NCBI GenBank assembly: GCA_900553125.1
Contig: USCB01000003.1
Coordinates: 1-64,000, forward strand
Source: an uncultured Clostridium sp.
GTDB taxonomy: Bacteria > Bacillota > Clostridia > TANB77 > CAG-508
Length of the DNA stretch: 64,000 nucleotides
Direction of reading: 5' to 3'
Notes under the pieces: model-generated
Told to the model about the DNA's origin: nothing
The model's input: only the letters and a program-made list of their open reading frames with translations
The model's database searches: none
Shown here: positions 52,701-60,885 of the stretch, piece by piece
How positions within the stretch are numbered: position 1 is the first letter of the stretch
How the letters are laid out: every line of letters begins with the position of its first letter
Translations under genes and position numbers: made by a program

Positions 52701-53344
52701 TTACAACAAGAAGAGTTAATAATTTGAAACAAGATATTAGAGAACTTGGAAGTGTAAATGTTGATTCTATTGAAGAATATAAAAACCAAAAACAGAGATA
52801 TGACTTTATGTGTGAACAACGTTTAGATTTGGAAAATACAATGACAAAATTAAGGGATATGATTAGTCAAATAACTGATAGTATGAAGGTTAGATTTAAA
52901 GAAAAGATGAAAATTATAAACGAAAACTTTGGTCAAACTTTTAAAGAACTATTTGGTGGAGGAGAGGCTAGAATTAAGTTAGAAGATGAAACCAATATTT
53001 TAGAATGTGGAATAGATATAGAAGCTCAGCCACCAGGAAAGAAACTCCAAAGTATGGGGTTACTTTCAGGTGGAGAAAGAGCATTTACTGCAATTGCATT
53101 ACTCTTTGCAATTTTAAAGATGAACCCAGCTCCATTTTGTGTGCTTGATGAGATTGAGGCAGCTCTTGATGATGTTAATGTTAATAGATATGCTGAATTT
53201 TTAAAGAAGTTTGCAGTTGGTACTCAATTTTTAGTTATTACTCATAGAAAAGGTACAATGGAGGCAGCTGATACTGTTTATGGCGTAACTATGGAAGAAA
53301 AAGGTATTTCTAAGTTACTTTCTATGAAGTTGAGTAAACATTAA
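49793..53344 (+). CDS. smc: Chromosome segregation ATPase SMC
   Basis: An 1183-aa protein with the full SMC architecture. The N-terminal ATPase half starts MYLKRLELQGFKSFADKT, with Walker A GPNGSGKS at residues 31-38. Long coiled coils (about 170-510 and 665-1020) flank a hinge (about 515-660: LEVAIEMALGASLQ-type, GGSVNKKT end). The C-terminal half has LLSGGERAFTAIALLFAI (signature) and VLDEIEAALDDVN (Walker B). With ScpA/ScpB it extrudes and organises DNA loops near the origin. It is normally followed by ftsY; here the next gene is a small tail-anchored protein. Confidence 0.97.
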   Translation: MYLKRLELQGFKSFADKTILEFMPGITSVIGPNGSGKSNIADAIRWVLGEQSMKELRGGKSVDIIFAGTQNRKSLGFAEASLVFDNQNGKLPIEYKEVTVTRKLYRSGETGYYINKTQCRLKDILELFMDTGIGKDGYSIIGQGEIDEILSNKSEDRRNVFEEAAGIVKFKTRKEESEKKLEHTKLNVLRINDILTEIEANLEPLKQQSDKAKRYLDLKNELKSIEVGLFLYNIEKYKADLVKIQDDIEIMQNTCNLEEGKLEKIKILKEELKGQIDDLTEEIENTQNLRFTSQKDVETLTSEINVAKSKIENNEENRKRFREEIEEIKTKISKTEEEMNSKLSKKESLKENKEKYEKELAEKQNELEKINKTLSEKELEIENDKRKLEENTDLKYEIEGSINEQKANISNIEKRKVQLQNDIQNSISELDNTRFSKEEIEKGFFEIQKEKNNISKELQDIITAKSKAEEQIKLIDIKINNSIQELNFKESKHKFLVETEKEKDGYQKSVKALLQECEKTKELGKGVKGALAELIDVPQNLETAIEMALGASLQNIVTENEQDAKRLIEHLRKNNLGRASFLPISNIQGKRPEKIRGNLQGVLGFAADLIKYDKKYEQIILNLLGRTVIVENMDTAIRMSKENGHSFKIVTIDGDIISTTGSMTGGSVNKKTVKILGRSKEIDAIANQIENIKKMQEDLKKQKDDIINSNKQVLENAEKLENALQTIEIKYNVENQKLNTVKENIQRISNHLEKLRKEKAELESQKEEYLKTIEEKNNKKSQIDSENEEMKAKINEYSTLNKDTAKKVDDLNFDITNLKISVSSFNESESSIDEMAGMLKNEIENQNKSIENKESQIEKINSEQKELENKINETNLKIEELKAKTLSSDEDIEKMKKERQSANEKLSLKEKEEVDEFKVIEDLKGQIVKIEVKKSKIDDDLNETITSLWNEYELTPNGVEGYEKPANIAVTTRRVNNLKQDIRELGSVNVDSIEEYKNQKQRYDFMCEQRLDLENTMTKLRDMISQITDSMKVRFKEKMKIINENFGQTFKELFGGGEARIKLEDETNILECGIDIEAQPPGKKLQSMGLLSGGERAFTAIALLFAILKMNPAPFCVLDEIEAALDDVNVNRYAEFLKKFAVGTQFLVITHRKGTMEAADTVYGVTMEEKGISKLLSMKLSKH

Positions 53345-53435
53345 AAATTAAAATTGCTAAATTTAAATTTGAATATGTATAAATTTGGAAAAGATGGTAA
53401 GAATTTTAATATAACAATTTTTAAGGAGAAAGTTT

Positions 53436-53759
53436 ATGGAAAAGTGTAAAATGAAGAATGTTGTTGTATTGAAAAATTTGCCATCTAATTTAATTGAAGA
53501 GGCGTTTGTTGTTGTTAAATCTAGAAAAGTTGCAAAAAGTTTGGAATGTATAGATGGAAAAAATAAAAAGTTTGAAAAAGATTGTAAAGATGATGGATAT
53601 ATTGTAAGAGAGGCAGAAAGTGTGCTTGCGAGTTTTGTTAGTTTAGTTGAGAAAAAGGAATCAAAGAAAATAGATGTACCATTAAAGAAAAGGTATAATG
53701 TGCTTAAATTTTATTCGATATTGGTTACAATTGTTTTTGTAGCATCAATTGTTTTTTAG
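53436..53759 (+). CDS. Small tail-anchored protein of unknown function
   Basis: A 107-aa protein with a soluble N-terminal part (NVVVLKNLPSNLIEEAFVVVK; three Cys) and one hydrophobic C-terminal helix (about 88-107, FYSILVTIVFVASIVF), so it is probably anchored by its tail with the bulk in the cytoplasm. Start at ATG 53436 behind AAGGAG. It follows smc by 91 nt, and a strong terminator closes it, so it may be co-transcribed with smc. No family is recognised. Confidence 0.65.
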   Translation: MEKCKMKNVVVLKNLPSNLIEEAFVVVKSRKVAKSLECIDGKNKKFEKDCKDDGYIVREAESVLASFVSLVEKKESKKIDVPLKKRYNVLKFYSILVTIVFVASIVF

Positions 53760-53765
53760 GAATTA

Positions 53766-53810
53766 AAAAGGGACATGTTAATGTATTTTACAATTAACAT
53801 GCCCTTTTGT
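53766..53810 (+). terminator. Terminator downstream of the tail-anchored protein gene
   Basis: AAAAGGGACATGTTAAT pairs with ATTAACATGCCCTTTT. The stretch 53811-53957 that follows contains small inverted repeats (TAACATAA / TTATGTTA type) but no gene I can support. Confidence 0.8.
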
Positions 53811-53957
53811 AGTTAATATTTTACTAGAAACATAAGTTTCTCCCTTTTAAATTTACTATATGTCAAATCCCCAAAAGGAGATATTGCTTTAGCGTTTAGC
53901 TAGGAGTTTCTATTAGTATAACATAAATTTAGTATTATGTTACGAATTTTAGGTAAC

Positions 53958-53994
53958 AAAAATCAACCAGATGTTATTTTCTGATTGATTTTTG
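53958..53994 (-). terminator. Terminator of tRNA-Leu
   Basis: AAAAATCAA / TTGATTTTT arms, on the minus strand followed by a T-rich end, about 40 nt beyond the tRNA. Confidence 0.65.
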
Positions 53995-54032
53995 TATCTA
54001 TCTGTTCAATTTAGTTCGAACATATACGTCAT

Positions 54033-54115
54033 TGGTGCTGATGGTGGGACTCGAACCCACATGGTTACCCGCTGGATTTTGAGTCCAGTGCGTCTGCCAG
54101 TTCCGCCACATCAGC
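54033..54115 (-). tRNA. tRNA-Leu (CAA)
   Basis: 83-nt class II tRNA: acceptor GCTGATG / CATCAGC, anticodon loop CTCAAAA (CAA), a long variable arm (CGGGTAACCATG region), discriminator A and encoded CCA. Confidence 0.95.
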
Positions 54116-54186
54116 AATTAATACTTGTATATTCTAGCATAAATTATAAAAAATGTCTACTTTTTTTTAAAAACATCTAAAAAAAG

Positions 54187-54214
54187 TTGAACAAAAATAA
54201 AAAAATGATATAAT
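54187..54214 (+). promoter_or_regulatory. Promoter of the YwaF-like gene
   Basis: TTGAAC at 54187-54192, 16-nt spacer, TATAAT at 54209-54214. Confidence 0.65.
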
Positions 54215-54241
54215 ATATAGGAAAAAATAAGGAGTAAAGAT

Positions 54242-54991
54242 ATGTTTTTTGCAAAACCTAATGAATATGAACCATGTGGAATATTTACCACAAAACATTT
54301 TATACTAATAATACTAACAATAGCAGCAATATCTGTAGCATTAAAGAGAACAGTAAACAAAAGTAAAGAAGAAGTAAGAAAAAAAATAAAAAATCTAACA
54401 ATATTTATATGGATACTAGAATTTGTAAGAATTGGTTTTAATCTATATATTGGAAATGCAAATAATGTAAATGAATATTTGCCATTATATTATTGTAGTT
54501 TATTATTATATGCAGGACTAATGTCATCATTTGGAAAGGGAAAGATAAAGAGAATAGGTGATGTATTTTTATCAACAGGAGGAATTATTGGAGGAATAGT
54601 ATTTATAATAATGCCAACAACCTCTTTGCCTACATATCCAATGCTACATTTTCTAAGTCTACATAGCTTTTTATATCATGGAATAATGGTATATATTGGA
54701 CTTCTTATGAATGCTACAAATTATATAAATTTAGAATTAAAAGACATTATATATTTTGCTGAATTGGTCGGATCAATTTGTGCGGTTTCACTAGTAATAA
54801 ATCATATATTTGATAGTAATTTGATGTTTATATCAAAAGATTTTCCAGGGACACCACTTACAATATTATATCATTTAACAGGAAAGTTATTTACGCCTAT
54901 AATGATAATAGCACAAATGACTTTACCATTCTTAGTAGTATATTTTTTAGAAAATGGAAAGACTAGAGTAAAAAATGAAGAATTTAATTAA
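54242..54991 (+). CDS. YwaF/TIGR02206-family membrane protein
   Basis: A 249-aa protein with about six membrane helices. EYEPCGIFTTKHFILIILTI opens the first; others run through YLPLYYCSLLLYAGL, GGIIGGIVFIIMP, HSFLYHGIMVYIGLL, AELVGSICAVSLVINHIF and the last one near 220-240. The PLYYC and HSFLYHG segments fit the TIGR02206 (YwaF) family of unknown function. ATG 54242 follows AAGGAG. It is monocistronic with its own promoter and terminator. Confidence 0.8.
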   Translation: MFFAKPNEYEPCGIFTTKHFILIILTIAAISVALKRTVNKSKEEVRKKIKNLTIFIWILEFVRIGFNLYIGNANNVNEYLPLYYCSLLLYAGLMSSFGKGKIKRIGDVFLSTGGIIGGIVFIIMPTTSLPTYPMLHFLSLHSFLYHGIMVYIGLLMNATNYINLELKDIIYFAELVGSICAVSLVINHIFDSNLMFISKDFPGTPLTILYHLTGKLFTPIMIIAQMTLPFLVVYFLENGKTRVKNEEFN

Positions 54992-55000
54992 AAAAATAAT

Positions 55001-55036
55001 AAATATCCACTAGCTAAGCTGGTGGATATTTATTTT
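55001..55036 (+). terminator. Terminator of the YwaF-like gene
   Basis: AAATATCCAC / GTGGATATTT stem with an 11-base loop and T-rich tail. The stretch 55037-55320 is AT-rich without a convincing gene. Confidence 0.85.
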
Positions 55037-55320
55037 ATATAATTCAACTTTCCTACAAACTTCTTCTTTTGATAAGTCCATTTTCTTTCTATGTTCAATT
55101 AAGAGATTTTCAATTATATATTATATTTTTTCAAAAAAATTCCTCGCACTTTGCTTTTTTGTTGATTTTAATACAAATTTTGTGTTACTCCGTAATAGAG
55201 CCTAACTGTATTACTATTTTATTTATTTTTGTAATAAAAAAAAGACTTTACTATTTCTAGTAAAATCATATATATTTTAATTACTTAAAGGGATATCCCT
55301 TTAGGTAAAAACTTTCAAAG

Positions 55321-55396
55321 TGGTTGCGGAGGTAGGACTCGAACCTACGACCTCAGGGTTATGAGCCCTGCGAGCTGCCAACTGCTCCACCCCGCG
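55321..55396 (-). tRNA. Initiator tRNA-fMet (CAT)
   Basis: 76 nt including CCA. Initiator features are visible: unpaired C1-A72 at the end of the acceptor (CGCGGGG with CTCCGCA), and three G-C pairs at the base of the anticodon stem (GGG CTCATAA CCC). The anticodon is CAT. Confidence 0.95.
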
Positions 55397-55483
55397 ATGT
55401 AACAGATATTATTATAAGACTAAACCATAATTTTGTCAAGAGGTTTTTAAAAAATTTCAGAATAAAATGTTACTCCCTGTTAC

Positions 55484-55890
55484 AATTCACATAGAAATCC
55501 GGAAAATGCAGGCATAGCTTTAACATCACGATATCGGTGGAGTATCTATTCTGAATATATAAAAAAAGAGAGAATCATTAATAAAAGAGTGCTGTTAACA
55601 TGTTTTAATAATAATATAGATGATTTTATTAAATTTACGAATAAAGCGGAAGAAATCGATGAAATAATAAATTATGCGAATTTTGAAATTAAATCTCATT
55701 TTTCAGATGAAGAACTTATGGAAATAATAAAAAAATCTGTAATATAAATGATGTAAAGGAAATTTTTAGTTATTTTAAAATTAAGGAAAAGAGGAAAGTT
55801 TTCTTGAAATTTAAAGATATAAAAGAAGTAACGGTAAGTCAATTGTCAAGGATAACAAGGGTTAATAAAAAATTTACAAAAAAGAGGGAA
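55484..55890 (+). pseudogene. Relic of a Y1 (REP-associated, RAYT-type) tyrosine transposase
   Basis: A 5'-truncated and frameshifted frame. It begins with HRNPENAGIALTSRYRWS and then YSEYIKKERI, the conserved C-terminal block of Y1_Tnp/RAYT proteins (family form: HxNPVKAGxx...YxWSSY). It runs to a TAA at 55745-55747. A shift then restores NDVKEIFSYFKIKEKRKVFLKFKDIKEVTVSQLSRITRV, the C-terminal helix-turn-helix of Firmicutes members. The catalytic HUH and Tyr region is missing, so it cannot be active. It matters because this window also carries REP-like palindromes, the substrates of RAYT proteins. Confidence 0.75.
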
Positions 55891-55958
55891 TTATGTAAAA
55901 TACGTCGAATAATATATTATGGGAAAATAAAATTGAAAAAAGAAAGAGAGGTTATAAA

Positions 55959-57749
55959 TTGCGTTATAGTGATGAAATACTAAATGAAGTACGAGAAAAC
56001 AGCGATATAGTAGAAGTAATTTCACAATATGTGCATTTAAAAAGAAGTGGAAGAAACTATTTTGGGTTGTGTCCATTTCATAACGAAAAATCTCCATCTT
56101 TTTCAGTATCTCCAGATAAGCAAATATTTCATTGTTTTGGTTGTGGAGTTGGAGGAAATGTTTTTACTTTTATAAGTAAGATAGAGGGAATAGGTTTTAA
56201 AGAGGCAATTGAAAATTTGGCAGATAGAGCGGGAATTATTCTTCCAAAATCAACTAATAATGATGAAAGTAAAAAAGAGGAATTAAAAGCAAAAGTTTAC
56301 AAAGTAAATAATTTCACGGCAGATTATTATCATAAGAGGTTATATAAACCAGAATCTAAAGCTGGGCAAGAATATGTTAAACAAAGAAAACTAACAAAGG
56401 AAACTTTAGAAAGTTATAATTTGGGTTTTTCAGGTAATTATGATGAATTATACAAAGTTCTTAGAAAAGAAGGCTTTAATGATGAGGAAATATTAGAATC
56501 AGGATTAGTAAAAAAGAATGAACATGGTCAATATGTAGATTTTTATAGAGATAGATTTATGATACCGATTTTAGATGTTAGAAACAGAGTTATAGCTTTT
56601 GGTGGAAGAGTTTTAGGCGATGCAAAAAGATTTAAATATTTAAATTCACCAGAGAATATTGTATATAGCAAAGGCAAGCATTTATTTGGATTAAATGTAG
56701 CAAAAAAATATAACCATAAAAAACTATTAATTGTTGAAGGATATATGGATGCAATATCACTACATCAAAGAGGAATAACAAATGTTGTTGCTGCACTGGG
56801 TACAGCGTTAACAACTAATCAAGGGTGGCTTTTAAGAAGGAATGCAGAGCAGGTTATTTTAGGCTTTGATGCAGATGGAGCCGGTCAGAATGCGATAATG
56901 AGAGCAATGGAAGTTATGCAAAATATGGGATGTGATATGAGGGTACTTCAAATGACAGGAGCAAAAGATCCGGATGAATTTATTATAAAATATGGTTCGG
57001 CAAGATTTCAAAAGCTTATGAATGATGCTATATCTTTATTAGAATTTAGAGTAAAGGTTTTAGAACAAAACTTAGATTTGAATGTTGCAAGTGATAAAAT
57101 AAAATTCCTAAATGAAATTGCAAAGTTAATTGCTAAAATTGATAATACAATTGAGAGAGAAATATACATAGAAAAACTTGCAAATGGATATAATATATCC
57201 AAAGAGGCAATTTTTGGACAAGTAAATAAATTACAATATTCTAGTAAGGCTAAAGCAAACAATTTAGAAAAAAATAAGCCGGTGGTTATCCACAAAAAGG
57301 AAGAAAATGTGGATAAAGGGATTTCGGAAGAACTTATAAAAAGAGAGAATACTATTATATCAATTTTAATAAACAATCCAGAATGTTATAATATCATTAA
57401 AGAAAATATGAAAATAGAAGATTTTAAATATAGTCTAAATGTAAAAATTGTAACAGTATTATATCAAGAGCTTGAAAAAGAAGACAGGAATATAAGCCTA
57501 GTGTTAGATAAATTAGATGATGAGGAAATAAAAAATCATCTTACAGCTATTATGGCAGAAGATTATGGAATTAATGATAATGTAAATAAAGCAATTGAGG
57601 ATATAATAAAGAAATATGAAAAAGAAAAATTAGAAAAAAGACGTGATGAATTAATAAAAATGAGTTCGGAAGAGATAGACCCAGAAAGGAAACGAAGCCT
57701 AAGTAAAGAACTAAATGATATAATTTTAAAATTAGTAAAAATAAAATAG
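55959..57749 (+). CDS. dnaG: DNA primase
   Basis: A 596-aa protein with an N-terminal zinc domain (CPFHNEKSPSFSVSPDKQ then CFGCG, about 39-63), the RNA polymerase core with Toprim (LLIVEGYMDAISLHQRGI, LGFDADGAGQ) and a C-terminal helicase-binding region. It synthesises RNA primers at the fork with DnaB. The TTG start at 55959 is chosen because GAGAGG lies 8 nt upstream and the residues RYSDEILNEVRENSDIVEVIS match the usual N-terminus. It forms the dnaG-rpoD operon with the next gene. Confidence 0.97.
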   Translation: MRYSDEILNEVRENSDIVEVISQYVHLKRSGRNYFGLCPFHNEKSPSFSVSPDKQIFHCFGCGVGGNVFTFISKIEGIGFKEAIENLADRAGIILPKSTNNDESKKEELKAKVYKVNNFTADYYHKRLYKPESKAGQEYVKQRKLTKETLESYNLGFSGNYDELYKVLRKEGFNDEEILESGLVKKNEHGQYVDFYRDRFMIPILDVRNRVIAFGGRVLGDAKRFKYLNSPENIVYSKGKHLFGLNVAKKYNHKKLLIVEGYMDAISLHQRGITNVVAALGTALTTNQGWLLRRNAEQVILGFDADGAGQNAIMRAMEVMQNMGCDMRVLQMTGAKDPDEFIIKYGSARFQKLMNDAISLLEFRVKVLEQNLDLNVASDKIKFLNEIAKLIAKIDNTIEREIYIEKLANGYNISKEAIFGQVNKLQYSSKAKANNLEKNKPVVIHKKEENVDKGISEELIKRENTIISILINNPECYNIIKENMKIEDFKYSLNVKIVTVLYQELEKEDRNISLVLDKLDDEEIKNHLTAIMAEDYGINDNVNKAIEDIIKKYEKEKLEKRRDELIKMSSEEIDPERKRSLSKELNDIILKLVKIK

Positions 57750-57775
57750 AAAAATTATAAGAAAGGATGTTAGAA

Positions 57776-58927
57776 GTGAAAGAAGATCAAAATACTACAA
57801 AAACAGAAACAAAAAAAGAAAAATTAATGACTCCTGAAGAAAAACAAAAGGCAAAAGAAAAAGTTGATAAAATAATAAAAAGAGCAAAAGAAAAAGGAAA
57901 AATAACATATGGAGAACTTGCAGTTGAACTAGATGATGTAAATCAAGACCAAATTGAAAAAGTTTTTGATGTAATGGAAGAAATGGGTGTAGATGTTTTA
58001 AAAGACGACTTTGATGATGAACCAAATGAGGAAGATTTAAAAGAAGTTGAAAATTTAAAATTAGATGAAATAACTCAAGGAGATACTTTTGAAGGCATAA
58101 ATGTTGATGACCCTGTAAGAATGTATTTAAGAGAAATAGGAAAAATAAAACTTTTAACATATGACCAAGAATTAGATCTTGCTAAAAGAATACTTGAAGG
58201 TGATGAAGATGCAAAACAAGAATTAGCAGAGGCAAATTTAAGGCTTGTTGTAAGTATAGCAAAAAAATATGTTGGAAGAGGTATGCTATTTTTAGATTTA
58301 ATACAAGAAGGAAATATGGGATTGATAAAAGCGGTAGAAAAATTTGATTATACTAAAGGATTTAAATTTAGTACTTATGCTACATGGTGGATTAGACAAT
58401 CAATCACTAGAGCGATAGCAGACCAAGCTAGAACAATAAGAATACCAGTTCATATGGTAGAAACAATAAATAAATTAATTAGAACATCAAGACATCTATT
58501 ACAAAAATTAGGTAGAGAACCAACCCCAGAAGAATTATCAAAAGAGCTTGAAATGCCAATAGATAAAGTAATGGAAATCCAAAAAATTGCACAAGACCCA
58601 GTATCACTTGAAACACCAATAGGTGAGGAAGATGATAGTCATTTGGGAGATTTTATACAAGATGAAGATTCTCCAGCTCCACAAGATGCAGCAGCATATA
58701 CTCTTCTTAGGGAGCAATTAGATGAAGTAATGCAAACTCTTACACCAAGAGAGGCAAAGGTTTTAAGATTAAGATTTGGATTAGATGATGGAAAAGCAAG
58801 AACATTAGAGGAAGTTGGAAAAGAATTTGAGGTTACAAGAGAAAGAATTCGCCAGATAGAGGCAAAAGCTTTAAGAAAATTAAGACATCCAAGTAGAAGT
58901 AAAAAATTAAAAGATTATATGACATAG
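57776..58927 (+). CDS. rpoD: Primary sigma factor sigma-A
   Basis: A 383-aa sigma-70 with region 1.1 (helical start), 1.2 (DDPVRMYLREIGKIKLLTYDQE), region 2 (YVGRGMLFLDLIQEGNMGLIKAVEKFDYTKGFKFSTYATWWIRQ), region 3 and region 4 (LRLRFGLDDGKARTLEEVGKEFEVTRERIRQIEAKALRKLRHP). It directs core polymerase to TTGACA/TATAAT promoters like those seen in this window. GTG 57776 is the likely start because GAAAGG lies about 9 nt upstream; ATG 57767 directly abuts that site. It follows dnaG closely. Confidence 0.97.
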   Translation: MKEDQNTTKTETKKEKLMTPEEKQKAKEKVDKIIKRAKEKGKITYGELAVELDDVNQDQIEKVFDVMEEMGVDVLKDDFDDEPNEEDLKEVENLKLDEITQGDTFEGINVDDPVRMYLREIGKIKLLTYDQELDLAKRILEGDEDAKQELAEANLRLVVSIAKKYVGRGMLFLDLIQEGNMGLIKAVEKFDYTKGFKFSTYATWWIRQSITRAIADQARTIRIPVHMVETINKLIRTSRHLLQKLGREPTPEELSKELEMPIDKVMEIQKIAQDPVSLETPIGEEDDSHLGDFIQDEDSPAPQDAAAYTLLREQLDEVMQTLTPREAKVLRLRFGLDDGKARTLEEVGKEFEVTRERIRQIEAKALRKLRHPSRSKKLKDYMT

Positions 58928-58941
58928 TGGAAAAAGGGACC

Positions 58942-58991
58942 ATTGGGACCGGTTCTTTTTGGGACAGGAACCAAAAAGAACCGGTCCCAAT
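58942..58991. repeat. REP-like palindrome, copy 4
   Basis: Perfect 21-bp arms (58942-58962 and 58971-58991), loop GACAGGAA, core GGGACCGGTTCTTTTT. It lies 15 nt after the rpoD stop and just before the mscS ribosome site. Confidence 0.9.
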
Positions 58992-59014
58992 AGTTCATAA
59001 TAGAAGGAGGAATT

Positions 59015-60076
59015 ATGAGTTCAATAATAGAAATAATAAAAAACTTAAATGCAGAAACAACCATTGATTTAATTATTGCAATAATAATTTTAGCAGTTTT
59101 AGATATATTTAGCCCATTGTTTTCTTATATAATTTTGAAATTATTTAATTTTAAGAAAAGCAGAAAACAAATAAAAAATAATACATTTTATATGCCATTA
59201 AATTCATTTTTTAGAGTTACAGGTGTATATATAGCAATATTATTTATAAGACCAACATTTGATATATCAGATGAGATTATGATAATCGTGAAAAAGATTT
59301 ATAGGGTAATAGTAACAATTACAATTGCAAACAGTTTAGCAAATAGTATAACGAAAAAATCAAAATTTGTTAAATTAATAAAAGATAAAAGTGATAAAGA
59401 ATTTAATGATGGCACTACAAAGATGCTAGTACGTATTATAAGAGTTTTGATTTACATAGTTGCAACATTTATAGTATTTGCAGAAATAGGGTATGATTTA
59501 AGTGGATTAATAACAGGATTAGGTTTAGGAACAGTTGTATTAACACTTGCAGCTCAAGATACAGTAAAAAGTTTACTTGGTGGTTTTGTAATATTTGCAG
59601 ATAAGCCTTTTAAAGTAGGGGATTACATAAAATTTCAAACATATCAAGGAACAGTTGAAGATATGACACTAAGAAGTACCAGAATAAGGACTTTGGAGGA
59701 TTCTATAGTACAAATACCTAATTCTGTAATAGTTTCTTCAGCAGTTGAAAATATAAGTAAAAATAGAAAAAGAAGATATCTATTAGAATTAGATATAACA
59801 GAAGATACTACCATGGAAAAACTTGAAAATTTAAAACAAAAAATATATGAAAATCTAACTGAAAATGAAGAAGTAATAAATGACACAATTAATATTTGCT
59901 TTACAGATATTGCAAAAAGTAGTTTCAGAATTTCAGTAATATTATATTTTAATGTAACTGATTATACACAATACCTAAAATGCAAAGATGTTGTAAATAA
60001 AGAGATTATTAAAATATTAAATAGTGAAAAAATAAATTTAGCATATGATACAAAAACAATTGAGTTAAAAAAATAA
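59015..60076 (+). CDS. mscS: Small-conductance mechanosensitive channel (MscS family)
   Basis: A 353-aa protein with membrane helices at about residues 15-38, 62-82, 88-108 and the pore helix near 135-190, where SGLITGLGLGTVVLTLAAQDTVKSLLGGFVIFADKPFKVGDYI matches the glycine/alanine-rich TM3 and upper vestibule of MscS. A cytoplasmic beta domain (GTVEDMTLRSTRIRTLEDSIVQIPNSVI) follows. It opens under membrane tension to release solutes during osmotic downshock. ATG 59015 follows AAGGAGG. The REP-like element sits between rpoD and this gene. Confidence 0.93.
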   Translation: MSSIIEIIKNLNAETTIDLIIAIIILAVLDIFSPLFSYIILKLFNFKKSRKQIKNNTFYMPLNSFFRVTGVYIAILFIRPTFDISDEIMIIVKKIYRVIVTITIANSLANSITKKSKFVKLIKDKSDKEFNDGTTKMLVRIIRVLIYIVATFIVFAEIGYDLSGLITGLGLGTVVLTLAAQDTVKSLLGGFVIFADKPFKVGDYIKFQTYQGTVEDMTLRSTRIRTLEDSIVQIPNSVIVSSAVENISKNRKRRYLLELDITEDTTMEKLENLKQKIYENLTENEEVINDTINICFTDIAKSSFRISVILYFNVTDYTQYLKCKDVVNKEIIKILNSEKINLAYDTKTIELKK

Positions 60077-60156
60077 ACCTACATAAAAAATTCATATATT
60101 CATCACAAACTTAAAGTATAATTATAAAAATAACAAAATGAGGAGGAGTCTTATAG

Positions 60157-60834
60157 ATGGAAGATATTACTGTTTTAATTGTAGATGATGAGGTTAGAAT
60201 GAGAAAACTAATAAAAGATTTCTTAAATAAAAAAGATTATAAAACACTTGAGGCAGGAGATGGGGAAGAAGCTTTAGAAATATATGAAGAAAATAAAAAT
60301 AAAATTAATTTGATATTACTTGATGTTATGATGCCTAAAGTTGATGGATGGACGGTCTTAAGAAAAATAAGAAAAGATTCTAAAGTACCAGTAATCATGC
60401 TAACAGCGAGAGGTGAGGAACAAGATGAATTATTTGGTTTTGAATTAGGTGTTGATGAATATATATCAAAACCATTTAGTCCAAAAATTTTGGTAGCTAG
60501 AATAGAGGCAATTTTAAAAAGAATTAATGGAGAAAAAGAAAGTGTTAGAGATTATGACGGTATAGTTATTGATGAACAGGGAAGAACAGTTACAGTCGAT
60601 GGAAAGCCAATAGAACTAAGTTTGAGAGAATATGAGCTTTTAAAATATTTATTAGATAATGAAAAAATTGCTTTATCAAGAGATAAAATATTAAATAATG
60701 TGTGGAATTATGATTACTATGGAGATTCGAGAACAATAGATAGCCATATAAAAAAAATTAGACATAAATTGGGTAAAAAAGGAAAATATATAGAAACAAT
60801 TAGAGGTGTAGGATACAAATTTGAAATCAAATAA
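60157..60834 (+). CDS. OmpR/PhoP-type response regulator
   Basis: A 225-aa protein. Receiver: DD at 10-11, phospho-acceptor Asp56 in LLDVMMP, Thr83 and Lys105. The winged-helix effector domain (LSLREYELLKYLLDN; SRTIDSHIKKIRHKLG; IRGVGYKFE) completes it. It is phosphorylated by the histidine kinase encoded next and then binds DNA as a dimer. The signal is unknown. ATG 60157 follows GAGGAG. A terminator-like hairpin separates it from the kinase gene. Confidence 0.95.
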   Translation: MEDITVLIVDDEVRMRKLIKDFLNKKDYKTLEAGDGEEALEIYEENKNKINLILLDVMMPKVDGWTVLRKIRKDSKVPVIMLTARGEEQDELFGFELGVDEYISKPFSPKILVARIEAILKRINGEKESVRDYDGIVIDEQGRTVTVDGKPIELSLREYELLKYLLDNEKIALSRDKILNNVWNYDYYGDSRTIDSHIKKIRHKLGKKGKYIETIRGVGYKFEIK

Positions 60835-60839
60835 AATTA

Positions 60840-60874
60840 TTCAGGTTGAGATAAATAATCTCAACTTGAATTTT
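60840..60874 (+). terminator. Intercistronic hairpin between regulator and kinase genes
   Basis: TTCAGGTTGAGA / TCTCAACTTGAA (one G-U pair) with a seven-base loop and TTTT, ending 12 nt before the kinase start. It probably lowers kinase expression relative to the regulator. Confidence 0.65.
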
Positions 60875-60885
60875 AGGAGAATGTA

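Noticed and set aside
53992..54180. Open frame of 62 codons over tRNA-Leu
   Set aside because: Antisense translation of the tRNA; no ribosome site.
55069..55260. Open frames between the YwaF-like gene and tRNA-fMet, including a minus-strand HTH-like stretch (LIEHRKKMDLSKEEVCRKVE)
   Set aside because: The plus frame has no ribosome site and Phe/Ile-rich filler; the minus frame has no start. At most a vestige.
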